A stretch of DNA of 64,000 nucleotides from SZUA-35 sp965530755 (GCA_965530755.1 CBESNA010000005.1:1-64000); one strand, 5' to 3'. Counted from the first letter of the stretch, positions 9,793-18,431 are shown. The notes: a model not told the origin generated them from the letters alone. Numbers and translations are program-made.

Positions 9793-10304
9793 GATTCGTC
9801 CTTGGGAAGTGCAGTGATGTTCGGATTGATGGCGGTTCGCAACTCGGCTCGGGCCCGGCTGACCCGTTTGCGGACCGCCGAGTGAGTCAGGCCCAGTTCT
9901 TCCGCAACTGCCGCATGCTTCAGACCTTCAACGTCGGCGAGGAAGATGACAGCACGATCGAGAGGCGAGAGTGCATCGAGAACACTGAGGTCTGACGGGT
10001 AGACGTCGAGCGACTCACTGTCACCTGCAAGGCGAGGGAGCAATCGCCGGAACACGCCCCGCCGCCGTCGATCCGATGCTGCGGAGTTGACGATCGCCAT
10101 CTTGAGGTAAGCGGCGGGGTGTTCGAGTTCCGACAGATCGTGGCGGCGCAGGGTCGCGACGAGCGCGTCCTGAACGAGATCGTCTGGATCCATGTCGCTG
10201 TCGGCAACGACCGCGGCGAACCGACGGAGTTGGCGATAGAGCGCATCGAAGATCTCGAAGTCGTCGGTGATGGTCGTTGCCCTTCGGGCGCGTTCGGCGG
10301 TCAC
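9789..10304 (-). CDS. ECF-type RNA polymerase sigma factor
   Basis: 171 residues with sigma region 2 (about residues 15-80, including DMDPDDLVQDALVATLRR) and region 4 (about 105-160, with LSPLDRAVIFLADVEGL and the recognition helix THSAVRKRVSRARAEL). There is no region 3, as in group IV sigma factors. It directs RNA polymerase to a small regulon that cannot be read from the window. It is coupled to the downstream membrane protein and lies 37 bases after the stop of the nitroreductase-fusion gene on the same strand, so the three may be co-transcribed. Confidence 0.9.
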   Translation of the reverse strand: MTAERARRATTITDDFEIFDALYRQLRRFAAVVADSDMDPDDLVQDALVATLRRHDLSELEHPAAYLKMAIVNSAASDRRRRGVFRRLLPRLAGDSESLDVYPSDLSVLDALSPLDRAVIFLADVEGLKHAAVAEELGLTHSAVRKRVSRARAELRTAINPNITALPKDES

Positions 10305-10341
10305 GTGCTGGAGACCGATCAGGTCACCAAAGTGTGACGCG

Positions 10342-11562
10342 TCAATCGAAGATCGGGTTCGCCTTCTGTGGATCGGGCTCTTCGTGCAACGCAGCTTTCA
10401 CGCCATCGAGGACTCGCTGCATGTTCGCCCGATGCTCGCGAACGCGGTAGCGGAGGATGTCGGCTTCGCGATCGGGCATGCGCTCGATCGCGGCCGAGAT
10501 GCCGGACGGGCCCGGGCCGATCGTCAGCGAATAACGGAGGCGAACCGAGCCGGCGATCGATGCCACTTCGAAACGCCACTGCGCTCCGGGGTTCTCGGGG
10601 TCAGAGGTGACCCAACCGAACTCGTTGCCTTCGACGAATCGGTTCACGAAGCACGACACCTCCCAATCGCCGATGGCGTCGTGCTTGTTCTTGCCGGTGA
10701 AGGTGGCCCCGAGTGCCGGGCCGTCGATGCCGTCATCCCACCTCGCTCCAACCGATTCCTCACTGAACTGGGCGCTCAGCGCAGGATCTGAGACCATCGC
10801 CCACACGTCTGCCGGTTTCGCCTTGATGTCGACCTCGACCACGGTGCCCGGACCGTCGGCAAGACACGGCGTATCCGAAGGGCCGCTCGCCCACGCCAAC
10901 CCGTAAGTGTCGATGAACGTGATCTCCCTGGCCGGGTAGCGCGGTGCGCTCCGGAACCCGGTGCCAGTGGTCCACGCAACGGGGATCATGGCGATTGGCG
11001 TGTTCTCGGCTGGTATCCCGAGCAGGTCGACGAGCTCGGTCTGCTTCCCGAGAATGGCAGTGGTCCATACCGAGCCAAGACCTCGGGCTCGCAGTGCGAC
11101 GCAGAAGCTCCACACCGACTGGATCACCGAGTCGAACAGACCGGGACGGCCGCTCGCGTCGTGAACGCCGATGATCGTGGGAATGACAATCGCCGGCACC
11201 TGAGCAAGATGCTCGGCCAGGTATGCCGCCGATTCCATCACCCGCTCCTGTGGGTGATCCGTCCCGGCGATGCGGTCACGAGCCGAGATCATGAACTCGC
11301 CACCGGTCGCCATATAGAGCTCCGCGATGGCCGCCTTCACCGTCGGGTCGGTGACGATGATCCACCTCCGGCTGCCCTGACTTCCGCCAGACGGTGCCTG
11401 CTCGGCGATGTCGATGCAGTCCATCAGGAGATCGATGTCGACGGGGCGCTCGAGATCGAGGCGCTTGCGAACGGCACGAGTCGTGGTCAGGGCTGCGTCG
11501 ACCGATGCGGTGTCGATCTCATCCGCAGTGATCGATTCTCTGATCGGTGCTTCGTCGGTCAT
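10342..11562 (-). CDS. Nitroreductase-SRPBCC fusion protein
   Basis: 406 residues from the ATG at 11562 (MTDEAPIRES). Residues about 30-225 form an FMN-dependent nitroreductase domain (RAVRKRLDLERPVD start, SGGSQGSRRWIIV, and LGSVWTTAILG). Residues about 245-395 look like an SRPBCC/START or polyketide-cyclase fold (VEVDIKAKPADVWAMVSDP, then WRFEVASIAGSVRLRYSLTI). Nitroreductases bind FMN and reduce nitro, quinone or enone substrates; SRPBCC domains hold hydrophobic ligands. Having both on one chain is unusual. The open frame continues upstream to 12204, but that part runs antisense through the carboxyltransferase gene and is not credible. It is divergent from that gene across 81 bases. Confidence 0.82.
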   Translation of the reverse strand: MTDEAPIRESITADEIDTASVDAALTTTRAVRKRLDLERPVDIDLLMDCIDIAEQAPSGGSQGSRRWIIVTDPTVKAAIAELYMATGGEFMISARDRIAGTDHPQERVMESAAYLAEHLAQVPAIVIPTIIGVHDASGRPGLFDSVIQSVWSFCVALRARGLGSVWTTAILGKQTELVDLLGIPAENTPIAMIPVAWTTGTGFRSAPRYPAREITFIDTYGLAWASGPSDTPCLADGPGTVVEVDIKAKPADVWAMVSDPALSAQFSEESVGARWDDGIDGPALGATFTGKNKHDAIGDWEVSCFVNRFVEGNEFGWVTSDPENPGAQWRFEVASIAGSVRLRYSLTIGPGPSGISAAIERMPDREADILRYRVREHRANMQRVLDGVKAALHEEPDPQKANPIFD

Positions 11563-11643
11563 GGGACACCATACGCCGGGGCATCGGCCGGCGGTCTCCT
11601 GGCGAGATGAAGACGCGGCACCAGTCGTGGAAGACTCGGCGTC

Positions 11644-13197
11644 ATGTCCGGTTGGGAACCAGAACTCGAAGAGCTGCGTCGACGGGAGGCGTTGGCCGAG
11701 CGGCTGGGCGGGGTCGACAAGATCGAACGACAGCACCACTTCAACAAGCTGACCGTGCGGGAACGCGTGGAGGCCATCGTCGACAAGGGCTCGCTCTGGG
11801 AACTCGGAAAGACAGCCGGCGCCGCCACCTACGACGACGAGGGCAATCTGCTCGACCTCCTTCCGTCCAACTTCGTGTTCGGCCTCGCCGAACTCGAAGG
11901 CAGACCCGTCGTGATCTCGGGCGACGACTTCACGGTGCGTGGAGGTTCGAACGATGCGTCGATCTCGGCCAAGCGGGAAGCGTCGGAGAGCATGGCCGTC
12001 GAGATGCGGCTCCCCCACGTGCGCCTTCTGGACGGCATGTCGGGTGGCGGCTCGGTCAAGACGATCGAGATGGCCGGGCGGACCTACATCCCCGTGTTGC
12101 CTGGCTGGCACACCGTCATCGACCACCTCGACATCGCTCCCTCCGTGTCGCTCGTCCTCGGATCGGTCGCCGGATTCGGCGCCGCCAGGGCGACCACCTC
12201 GCACTACTCGGTGATGGTGCGGGAATCATCGCAGATGATGATTGCCGGCCCGGCCCTGGTGGAGCAGGCTGGCCTCGGGTCGGTGAGCAAGGAAGAGTTG
12301 GGCCACGCATCGATCCACACTCGCAACGGCGCGATCGACGATGCCGTCGACAGCGAGGAGGAGGCATTCGAGCGAGCCATTCACTTCCTTTCGTATCTGC
12401 CGAGCAGCATCGACGAGCTGCCCCCGATCGAGAACTGGAAGGACGACCCCGGCCGTCGGGACGAGTCGCTGATCGACATCGTCCCTCGCGAGAGTCGACA
12501 GGCCTACGACATGCGCCACATCATCGAGGCCGTCGTCGACCACGAGAGCTTCTTCGAGATCGGCCGGCACTGGGGGACGTCGATCATCGGCGGCTTCGCA
12601 CGCCTCGACGGCGTTCCCGTTGCGCTCTACGCCGAGAACCCGCGGATCTATGGCGGCGGTTGGACTGCCGATTCGTGCAAGAAGCTCACCCGGCTCGTCG
12701 ATCTCGCCTCGCTGTTCAACCTCCCGATCATCCACCTCGAGGACTGCCCAGGGTTCGTGATCGGCAAGCAGTCCGAACAGGACGCCACGGTGCGAGCCGG
12801 GTCGACCGCCCTCGTCGCCCTCCATCGCGCTCGCGTGCCGTACTGCACGGTCGTGATCCGCAAGGCGTTCGGCATCGCCGGAGCATCGAATCGCAAACCC
12901 GGCACCAACTCCATGCGAATGGCGTGGCCTTCCGGCGACTGGGGATCACTCCCGCTCGAAGGGGGTCTCGATGTCGCCTACAAGGCGGAGCTGGCCGATT
13001 CCGATGATCCGGAAGCGTTGCGGGCCGAGATCGCCGATCGCCTGAATCGCTATCGCTCGCCCCACCGGTCGGCTGAGTTCTACGAGATCGAACAGATCAT
13101 CGATCCCCGCGACACCAGACCAATGCTGTGCGACTGGGTCCACCTCGCCAGACGCACGTTGCAGCCCGGCCCGGATTGCCAGAGCTTCCGACCCTGA
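11644..13197 (+). CDS. Acyl-CoA carboxylase carboxyltransferase subunit
   Basis: 517 residues, the normal length of the beta (carboxyltransferase) subunit of acyl-CoA or propionyl-CoA carboxylases. Both crotonase-like halves are visible. The N-half has LDGMSGGGSVKTIE and GSVAGFGAARATTSHYSVMV. The C-half has RLDGVPVALYAENPRIYGGG, HLEDCPGFVIGKQSEQ and KAFGIAGASNRKPGTNS. The enzyme transfers CO2 from carboxybiotin to an acyl-CoA. No biotin carboxylase or biotin-carrier gene is nearby, so the partner must be elsewhere or it belongs to a subfamily using another carboxyl donor. Its substrate is unknown. ATG at 11644 chosen. Confidence 0.9.
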   Translation: MSGWEPELEELRRREALAERLGGVDKIERQHHFNKLTVRERVEAIVDKGSLWELGKTAGAATYDDEGNLLDLLPSNFVFGLAELEGRPVVISGDDFTVRGGSNDASISAKREASESMAVEMRLPHVRLLDGMSGGGSVKTIEMAGRTYIPVLPGWHTVIDHLDIAPSVSLVLGSVAGFGAARATTSHYSVMVRESSQMMIAGPALVEQAGLGSVSKEELGHASIHTRNGAIDDAVDSEEEAFERAIHFLSYLPSSIDELPPIENWKDDPGRRDESLIDIVPRESRQAYDMRHIIEAVVDHESFFEIGRHWGTSIIGGFARLDGVPVALYAENPRIYGGGWTADSCKKLTRLVDLASLFNLPIIHLEDCPGFVIGKQSEQDATVRAGSTALVALHRARVPYCTVVIRKAFGIAGASNRKPGTNSMRMAWPSGDWGSLPLEGGLDVAYKAELADSDDPEALRAEIADRLNRYRSPHRSAEFYEIEQIIDPRDTRPMLCDWVHLARRTLQPGPDCQSFRP

Positions 13198-13223
13198 CCC
13201 GACCCGCTGACCCGGGGCAACTC

Positions 13224-14435
13224 TCAGTTGTAGGCGGTCTCGCTGTGCTGGGTGGTATCGAGTCCGGCGAGCTCCTGCTCTGGAGTGACCCGCAACCCAA
13301 TCGAGAGATCGAGCGCCTTGGCGATGGCGAACGTCGCCACGAAGGCAAAGAGCCCGACAACGCCGTTGGCGAAGATCTGCTCGAGCAACAGACCGGCCCC
13401 GTCGCCCTCGATCAGACCCCCCTCGAATGCACCGCCGAGCGCCGAGGGGCTGGCGAAGACACCAATCAACAGGCCCCCGACGAGACCACCCACCATGTGA
13501 ACGCCGACAACGTCGAGGGCGTCGTCGTAGCCGAACCGAACCTTCAGCCGAACGGCATAGGCGCACACCGCGCCGGCGGCGAGGCCAACGGCGAGCGCGC
13601 CGTTGACACCCATGAACCCCGCCCCGGGCGTGATGCCCACCAGGCCGGCAACGATTCCGGACGCAGCGCCGAGCGTGGTCGCGTGCCCGTCGAGCACCTT
13701 CTCGACAACGAGCCACGACAACATTGCTGCTGCCCCTGCGATGAAGGTGTTGGCAAAGGCCTGGATGGCGAGCGTGTCAGCGGCGAAGGCCGAGCCTGCG
13801 TTGAACCCGAACCAGCCGAACCAGAGGATGCCGGCACCGATCAACGTGAACGGCAAGTTGTGCGGCAGCATGGGTTCGTGCGGCCAGCCGCGGCGCTTGC
13901 CGAGCACGATGGCAAGGGCGAGCGCGCTCGCGCCGGCCGCGACGTGAACCACGGTGCCACCGGCGAAGTCGAGGCTGCCCCGCATGTTCAGGAAGCCGCT
14001 CTCGGCACCATCCGCACCGTTGAATCGGAAGACCCACGCCCACGCCGGGATGAACACGATCGTGAACCAGATCGGCACGAACGCGACCCAGGCCGCGAAC
14101 TTCATGCGACCAGCCACCGCACCCGAGATGAGAGCCGGGGTGATCGAGGCGAACGTCAGGGCGAAGAACACGTCTCGCAGTGCGTCGCCGCTGATGTCGC
14201 GCAGCAACACGTTGTCGAAGGTGCCGATGAACTGGTTCGTGCCGGTCGAGCTCAGGCTGTAGCCGAACAGGTACCACACGATCGGGATGATGCCGAGGCA
14301 GATCATGTTCATCATCAGCATGTTCAGCATGTTCTTCGAACGGCTCATGCCGCCGTAGAACAACGCCAGGCCGGGAACCATGAACAGCACAAGTGCCGCG
14401 GAGATCATGATCCATGCATTGTCACCGGAGTCCAT
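13224..14435 (-). CDS. amt: Ammonium transporter (Amt/MEP/Rh family)
   Basis: 403 residues with 11 predicted TM helices. Landmarks are the N-terminal WIMISAALVLFMVPGLALFYGG, FAGGTVVHVAAG (a conserved pore His), LGWFGFNAGSAFA-type segments and LDVVGVHMVGGLVGGLL with the second conserved His. It conducts ammonium/ammonia across the membrane. A PII gene (glnK), often beside amt, is absent here. The ATG at 14435 has AAAGG upstream. A GlnR-like box about 60 bases upstream suggests nitrogen control. It is convergent with the carboxyltransferase gene. Confidence 0.95.
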   Translation of the reverse strand: MDSGDNAWIMISAALVLFMVPGLALFYGGMSRSKNMLNMLMMNMICLGIIPIVWYLFGYSLSSTGTNQFIGTFDNVLLRDISGDALRDVFFALTFASITPALISGAVAGRMKFAAWVAFVPIWFTIVFIPAWAWVFRFNGADGAESGFLNMRGSLDFAGGTVVHVAAGASALALAIVLGKRRGWPHEPMLPHNLPFTLIGAGILWFGWFGFNAGSAFAADTLAIQAFANTFIAGAAAMLSWLVVEKVLDGHATTLGAASGIVAGLVGITPGAGFMGVNGALAVGLAAGAVCAYAVRLKVRFGYDDALDVVGVHMVGGLVGGLLIGVFASPSALGGAFEGGLIEGDGAGLLLEQIFANGVVGLFAFVATFAIAKALDLSIGLRVTPEQELAGLDTTQHSETAYN

Positions 14436-14494
14436 GGCGGACCTTTCGTCGTGGAAACAGAACGGCGACAGGTTGCCGTCAGCGTGCGTCGGCT

Positions 14495-14524
14495 GTGTTT
14501 CTCACATGTTTCGGCAGTGTGAAC
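14495..14524 (-). promoter_or_regulatory. GlnR-like binding box upstream of ammonium transporter gene
   Basis: Read on the minus strand the site is TTCAC-n6-GAAAC-n6-GAAAC, preserving the 11-base repeat period of the actinobacterial GlnR a/b boxes (gTnAC-n6-GaAAC). It sits 60-89 bases before the ATG of the transporter. GlnR control of amtB is established in Streptomyces and mycobacteria; here it is inferred from the site alone. Confidence 0.55.
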
Positions 14525-14626
14525 CGGCGAAGGTCGCGCAGCGGCCAACTACTACCCGACGATCAGCGGGAAGCAGGCGAGGCTGCTGCCGATCCAGTCG
14601 CGTGCGACTGCGAAAGGAACGACCTA

Positions 14627-14947
14627 CTAGAAGCGGTCGTTCGTCTTCTTCTTCGGTGGAGACTTGAACGGCGCTTCGATCAGCGATTCGAATCGAGCAT
14701 CGTCAGGCTGCTTTGGCTCGTTGAGACGGCGCAAGTAGTCCTTGAGCGCAGACCGACCGGCAACGACGTGGTCGCCCTTCATACCGACTGAGCGCGTGAG
14801 AGCGTCTTTGGCTTTTCCGACGCGCTCTTTGCGGGCTGCCTTCTCGGCGTCTGACCGAGTGACGGTCTTCTTGGTCTTGTTGGCTTCTTCAGTTGCCTTC
14901 CGGCGAGCTTCTGACTCTTGCAGTGGTGTGAGCTTGTTTGCGGCCAC
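14627..14947 (-). CDS. Small lysine-rich basic protein of unknown function
   Basis: 106 residues, strongly basic and rich in Lys, Ala and Glu, with no membrane segment. The first half (about residues 8-55) looks helical and possibly coiled; the tail is PPKKKTNDRF-like and very basic. No family recognised. The GTG start has AGGAG ten bases upstream, which supports translation. The charge suggests nucleic-acid or ribosome association, but that is only a guess. The gene stands alone between the ammonium-transporter promoter region and the GNAT gene. Confidence 0.7.
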   Translation of the reverse strand: MAANKLTPLQESEARRKATEEANKTKKTVTRSDAEKAARKERVGKAKDALTRSVGMKGDHVVAGRSALKDYLRRLNEPKQPDDARFESLIEAPFKSPPKKKTNDRF

Positions 14948-15113
14948 GACAGCTGATCTCCTGGAAATTGGGGGAGGGAGCGCAGGGACTCCCGTCCCTT
15001 CGCCTCTCTCGCAGGCATTGGGCCTGTCGGTTGAGTTCTGTACTCAACAAGCTGCGAAGCCTATCGTTTGCCGTCACACGACCAAGGCAATCGAGGGGCG
15101 GTACCGCCGACGG

Positions 15114-15590
15114 TCAGCTCCAGGGCCCTCGCCGAACGAAGCCCAGCCCGAGGAAGAGGCGTTCCGACGCCGTATTGCCGTCGGTGATTGTCGCCCCGAC
15201 CTCGGTGATTCCTGCGGCCGACAGTGACTCGAGCAGCAATCGCACTGCGTCTCGGCCGAGACCGGTCCGTTTTCGTTCGGACGCAACGACGATGGGGTCG
15301 ACATAGTGCACGCCGGAAGCGATCACGACAAAGGCCATGGCAATCACCGTGTCGCCCTCTGTCACGAGGAACGAGTACTCCTCGAGCATGCGACCCATGT
15401 ATTGGTCGACAGCGGCGAGGGCGTCGTCGAAATCTTCCCCTTCGTCATCGATCGTGCCCTGATACGCGTCGAGCATCAGGGCGGCCAGCTCATCTCGGTC
15501 GGTATCGAGCACTGGGCGTATCGCCAGCTCGCTCGATGACGATCGAACCGTCACGGGTGACAGGCGGTACTCGCTGCGTGTTCGTGTCAT
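15114..15590 (-). CDS. GNAT-family N-acetyltransferase
   Basis: 158 residues. The GNAT fold starts near LAIRPVLDTDRDELAALML (about residue 22) and includes the acetyl-CoA pyrophosphate loop in KRTGLGRDAVRLLLESL (about 107-123), followed by the C-terminal NTASERLFLGLGF strand-helix typical of the family. It transfers an acetyl group from acetyl-CoA to an unknown amine. No clear Shine-Dalgarno precedes the ATG at 15590; a later GTG near residue 13 would also keep the domain whole. A 166-base gap with no recognisable feature separates it from the basic-protein gene. Confidence 0.8.
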   Translation of the reverse strand: MTRTRSEYRLSPVTVRSSSSELAIRPVLDTDRDELAALMLDAYQGTIDDEGEDFDDALAAVDQYMGRMLEEYSFLVTEGDTVIAMAFVVIASGVHYVDPIVVASERKRTGLGRDAVRLLLESLSAAGITEVGATITDGNTASERLFLGLGFVRRGPWS

Positions 15591-15683
15591 AGCTGGAGGC
15601 GTCGGTGATCCACTCGCGCAGCTTAGAACGGGGGCTGGTCAAGCGCCCCGGACCGACGTCAACTCGAACGACGATCCACCGAC

Positions 15684-16064
15684 TCAGACGGGTTGGGTCA
15701 GCTCGATGACATGACCGTCGGGATCCGAGTAGCGCGCCGAACGACCCCATGGCTGCGACGTCGGCGCATGCACCACATGGGCTCCTGCTTCCACGGCCTG
15801 GTGATGAGCGGCGTCGATGTCAGCCACCCGAAAAGCGACCTGCGCCCCGCTGCTGACCGAACCGTTCTTCGTTTCGTAGAGAGCGAAGTGCACGAATTCG
15901 CCCTCGGTCCAGGTTGTCGCTCCGTGTCGACCAGTCGTCCACGACTCCTCTCCCTCGTGGTCATCGATGTGGAGGTCGAGTCCGAAGGCGTCCCGGTAGA
16001 GCATCACCGATCGGTCGAGATCCTTCACCGTCAAGACCACGGTCACGAGCCGGTTCGATGCCAT
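15684..16064 (-). CDS. VOC-family protein (glyoxalase/bleomycin-resistance fold)
   Basis: 126 residues from the ATG at 16064, chosen over the adjacent GTG because AAGG lies upstream at suitable distance. Two beta-alpha-beta-beta-beta modules are present: VTVVLTVKDLDRSVMLYRDA at the start, and VAFRVADIDAAHHQAVEAGA with the final YSDPDGHVIELTQP, whose Glu is a usual metal ligand. VOC proteins include glyoxalases, extradiol dioxygenases and antibiotic-binding proteins; the substrate is not predictable. Stand-alone gene. Confidence 0.82.
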   Translation of the reverse strand: MASNRLVTVVLTVKDLDRSVMLYRDAFGLDLHIDDHEGEESWTTGRHGATTWTEGEFVHFALYETKNGSVSSGAQVAFRVADIDAAHHQAVEAGAHVVHAPTSQPWGRSARYSDPDGHVIELTQPV

Positions 16065-16163
16065 CACCTGACCTTAGATCTACGGCCGATTCGACGTATC
16101 GAGCGAAGCTCCAAGATCGAATCAGCCTTGGCGGCACAGCGCATCCGGTGCTAGCGAGTCGTC

Positions 16164-16559
16164 ATGACCATCGAACTCCGCAATGCAGTCTCCCTGCCAG
16201 AACCGGCCGGGTTCAGCCACGTGTCGATCGCTCCCGCCGGTCGCGTCGTACACCTCGCAGGCCAGATCGGTAGTGACGGAAACGGCGACCTGGTCGACGG
16301 ACTCGCGGCTCAGACGAGCCAGGCGCTCGACAACATGATCGCTGCGCTCGCCGCCGCCGATGCCGGTCCAGAGGACCTCGCGAAAGTCACGGTCTACATC
16401 GTCGACTGGACCGAGGGTCGTCAACCCGAATTGTTCGCCGGACTCGCCGGCGCGTCAACCCGACTCCCACTCGTTCCCATCACTCTGATCGGCGTGCAGT
16501 CGTTGTTCCTCGACGCTGCGGTGGTCGAGATCGAGGGCGTCGCCGTTCTTGCCGACTGA
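16164..16559 (+). CDS. RidA/YjgF/RutC-family protein
   Basis: 131 residues covering the whole RidA fold: GFSHVSIAPAGRVVHLAGQIG near the start, QTSQALDNMIAALAAADAGPEDLAKVTVYIVD in the middle, and the C-terminal VVEIEGVAVLAD. RidA proteins hydrolyse reactive enamine/imine intermediates; a branch (RutC) works in uracil breakdown. It lies far from the RutA-like locus at 57 kb, and the following gene is an LLM monooxygenase 44 bases downstream on the same strand, so the two may be co-expressed. Confidence 0.88.
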   Translation: MTIELRNAVSLPEPAGFSHVSIAPAGRVVHLAGQIGSDGNGDLVDGLAAQTSQALDNMIAALAAADAGPEDLAKVTVYIVDWTEGRQPELFAGLAGASTRLPLVPITLIGVQSLFLDAAVVEIEGVAVLAD

Positions 16560-16603
16560 GCTACGAATGTGCGTGGGATGACCGATGCCGTAGGCTCGCC
16601 CGG

Positions 16604-17617
16604 ATGGTCGAATACGGCGTGATCAGCCTCTGCGATCACCTCGCATCACCCGGAGGCGGCGCCCCGGAAACCCAGGGCCAACGGCTGCACAGCATCAGCG
16701 ACCAGGCAGTGCGGGCCGAGCAGGCGGGGTTCAGCATTTTCGGCGTCGGCGAGCATCACTTCAGCAACTACATTCTCCCCGCACCCGAGCTCCTCCTCTC
16801 CCACGTCGCAGCTCGTACCTCAACGATTCGGCTCGGCACCTCGGTCACGTTGTTGGCCAAACGCGACCCGGTCCGGTACGCCGAGGCCTTCGCTGTCCTG
16901 GATCTTCTGTCGGGTGGTCGGGCCGAGGCGACGTTTGCCCGCGGTGTCTCCGAGCGAACCGCGCAAGTCTTCGGGATCGAGGACTTCGACCAGCTGCGAC
17001 CGATCTTCGACGAGCATCTCCGCCTCGTCCTTCGCCTCCTGACCGAGGACGAGGTCACCTGGGAAGGAGAGTTCCGAAGTCCGATCGAGGGTCTTCGACT
17101 CGAACCTCGACCGATCCAGACGCCAAGCGACGCGTTCTGGATCGGTGGCGGCCTATCGGAGGTCTCGGCCGGTCTCGCCGCCGAACTCGGCCTGCCCTTC
17201 CACCTACCGAGTCTGTTCCGATGGCCTGTCGACTACACCGAGGTCACCGACTTCTACCGGACCGAGAGTGAACGGCACGGCCACCGAGCACGTGTTGGCT
17301 TCCCGAGCTACCTCCACGTTGCCCGGACGTCCCAGGAGGCCAAGGCGCGCTGGCGTCCGCACCTCGACCACTACGTCGATTTCGCCCTCGGGACTCGCAG
17401 CAGTTTCGGCCGCCCGACTGACTTCGATTCGCTGATCAGCGGTCCCGCGATCTGTGGCAGCCCGGCCGAGGTGATCGAACGGACCATGGAGATCAACGAC
17501 CTGTTGGGACTCGACCGCCAGCTGTTCCTGATGGATGTCGGCGCCCTACCTGAGCGCGAGCTACACGAGGCCCTCGACCTGATGGGCTCCGAGGTCCTCC
17601 CCGCCCTCCGCAGCTGA
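16604..17617 (+). CDS. LLM-class flavin-dependent monooxygenase (luciferase-like)
   Basis: 337 residues of the bacterial-luciferase TIM-barrel family: FGVGEHHFSNY at about 46-56, TSTIRLGTSVTLLAKRDPVRYAEAFAVLDLLSGGRAE in the middle, and the flavin-site-like SDAFWIGGGLSEVS. These enzymes use reduced FMN or F420 with O2 or a substrate; no particular reaction can be named. No flavin reductase is adjacent. Its 3' end faces the VOC gene at 17765, and the three-stem intergenic repeat lies between the two stop codons. Confidence 0.85.
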   Translation: MVEYGVISLCDHLASPGGGAPETQGQRLHSISDQAVRAEQAGFSIFGVGEHHFSNYILPAPELLLSHVAARTSTIRLGTSVTLLAKRDPVRYAEAFAVLDLLSGGRAEATFARGVSERTAQVFGIEDFDQLRPIFDEHLRLVLRLLTEDEVTWEGEFRSPIEGLRLEPRPIQTPSDAFWIGGGLSEVSAGLAAELGLPFHLPSLFRWPVDYTEVTDFYRTESERHGHRARVGFPSYLHVARTSQEAKARWRPHLDHYVDFALGTRSSFGRPTDFDSLISGPAICGSPAEVIERTMEINDLLGLDRQLFLMDVGALPERELHEALDLMGSEVLPALRS

Positions 17618-17636
17618 ACGCAAGGTCAGCTCTCCT

Positions 17637-17723
17637 CAAACCCGAGGCCGTGACCCCCGGAAATGCATGCCTCAAACCTCGGGTTTGCGCCCCACAGAAT
17701 CGGGGGCAACAGCCTCGGGTTGG
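17637..17723. repeat. Three-stem intergenic repeat, copy A (between convergent genes)
   Basis: An outer stem AACCCGAGGC/GCCTCGGGTT (17639-17648 with 17712-17721), a second stem CCCCCG/CGGGGG (17654-17659 with 17701-17706) and a central hairpin CAAACC-TCG-GGTTTG (17673-17687). A second copy lies at 48404-48491 in the opposite orientation with all stems kept. Both copies sit between convergent gene ends. Role may be a bidirectional terminator or a REP-like element. Confidence 0.85.
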
Positions 17724-17764
17724 CCGTGGTCTCGCCCCGCCGACCGCCCCACGATCCTTTCGGC

Positions 17765-18253
17765 TCAGGACTCGGAGGCCCAGCGTTCCGACAGGGTCGC
17801 GTACACACCCTGGTCCCATGAGAACTCGACGGTGTTGCCATCGGGATCGCGCAGCATCGTGATGTAGCCGATGGGCGCCGGCATCACCGTTGGAGGCATG
17901 CCGAGACAGTCGGCGGCCTTCGCTCTCTCGGCGATGGCATCGATGTCGTCACGGGCCGGCATCTCGATGCCGAAATGCGCGAACGGAGCCAACGTTGCCA
18001 TCGGCGCCGCACCGAACGGATCCTTGCCGGGGAAGAACTGTGCGACGACGAGGATGAACGGGTTGTTCGTCTCCCCCGGCATACCCAGCCAAGCTCCGTA
18101 GCCGGCGTCGTCCTCGCGCTTGTCGATCAGGCGCAGCGGCGTGAAGTCCTCGTACCACGCGATCGTGGCATCGATGTCACTGACCCGAAGTGCGATGTGC
18201 GTCCACCTGGGCTCCTTGGGATGCAGGGTGTAGGTCGGGACGTGCTCACTCAC
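17765..18253 (-). CDS. VOC-family protein
   Basis: 162 residues from the GTG at 18253, chosen because GGAG lies eight bases upstream. The two VOC halves are clear: WTHIALRVSDIDATIAWYEDF at about 16-36, and a second half beginning APFAHFGIEMPARDDIDAIAERAKAAD and ending LRDPDGNTVEFSWD, where the Glu is a usual metal ligand. The substrate is unknown. It is divergently oriented from the GntR regulator gene, 178 bases away, so it may share that control region. Confidence 0.85.
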   Translation of the reverse strand: MSEHVPTYTLHPKEPRWTHIALRVSDIDATIAWYEDFTPLRLIDKREDDAGYGAWLGMPGETNNPFILVVAQFFPGKDPFGAAPMATLAPFAHFGIEMPARDDIDAIAERAKAADCLGMPPTVMPAPIGYITMLRDPDGNTVEFSWDQGVYATLSERWASES

Positions 18254-18329
18254 GGGGCGCTCCGGTGGACGGGATCGGCGGCGCAAGCACCGTCGGGCAG
18301 CTGGTCAGGAATGGTCAAGACGGTACCAT

Positions 18330-18348
18330 CGGTCAGTTGGTCAGACCA
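18330..18348 (+). promoter_or_regulatory. FadR/GntR-type composite operator O1
   Basis: The core TGGTCAGACCA (18338-18348) is an inverted repeat identical in form to the FadR-type operator TGGTCNGACCA. An extra GGTC half-site lies eight bases upstream. It sits in the intergenic region between the divergent VOC and GntR genes. Confidence 0.65.
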
Positions 18349-18385
18349 GCGCCGCTGGACATGGGCGACAGGGCCGGGACTAGGG

Positions 18386-18416
18386 TTTGGCCCGATGGTC
18401 CGACCAATGGACCAAA
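18386..18416 (+). promoter_or_regulatory. Extended 31-bp dyad operator O2 in front of GntR gene
   Basis: TGGTCCGACCA (18396-18406) is flanked symmetrically by TTTGG (18386-18390) and CCAAA (18412-18416), giving a 31-bp dyad with only a few mismatches, 16 bases before the GntR start codon. A TAGGGT (18381-18386) could be the -10 box, so bound repressor would cover the transcription start. Autoregulation is inferred. Confidence 0.65.
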
Positions 18417-18431
18417 CGAGTGAATGCAGCC

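Noticed and set aside
11563..12204. Upstream extension of the nitroreductase-fusion frame by 214 codons
   Set aside because: It runs antisense through the conserved part of the carboxyltransferase gene and shows no domain; the ATG at 11562 fits the nitroreductase start.
13224..14524. Shadow frames on the plus strand across the ammonium transporter gene
   Set aside because: Products are Arg/Gly/Pro-rich with no domain, while the minus-strand gene is unmistakable.
14948..15113. Possible small RNA or tRNA in the gap between the basic-protein and GNAT genes
   Set aside because: No cloverleaf, no GTTCGAATC-like T-arm and no clear promoter plus terminator could be found by eye.
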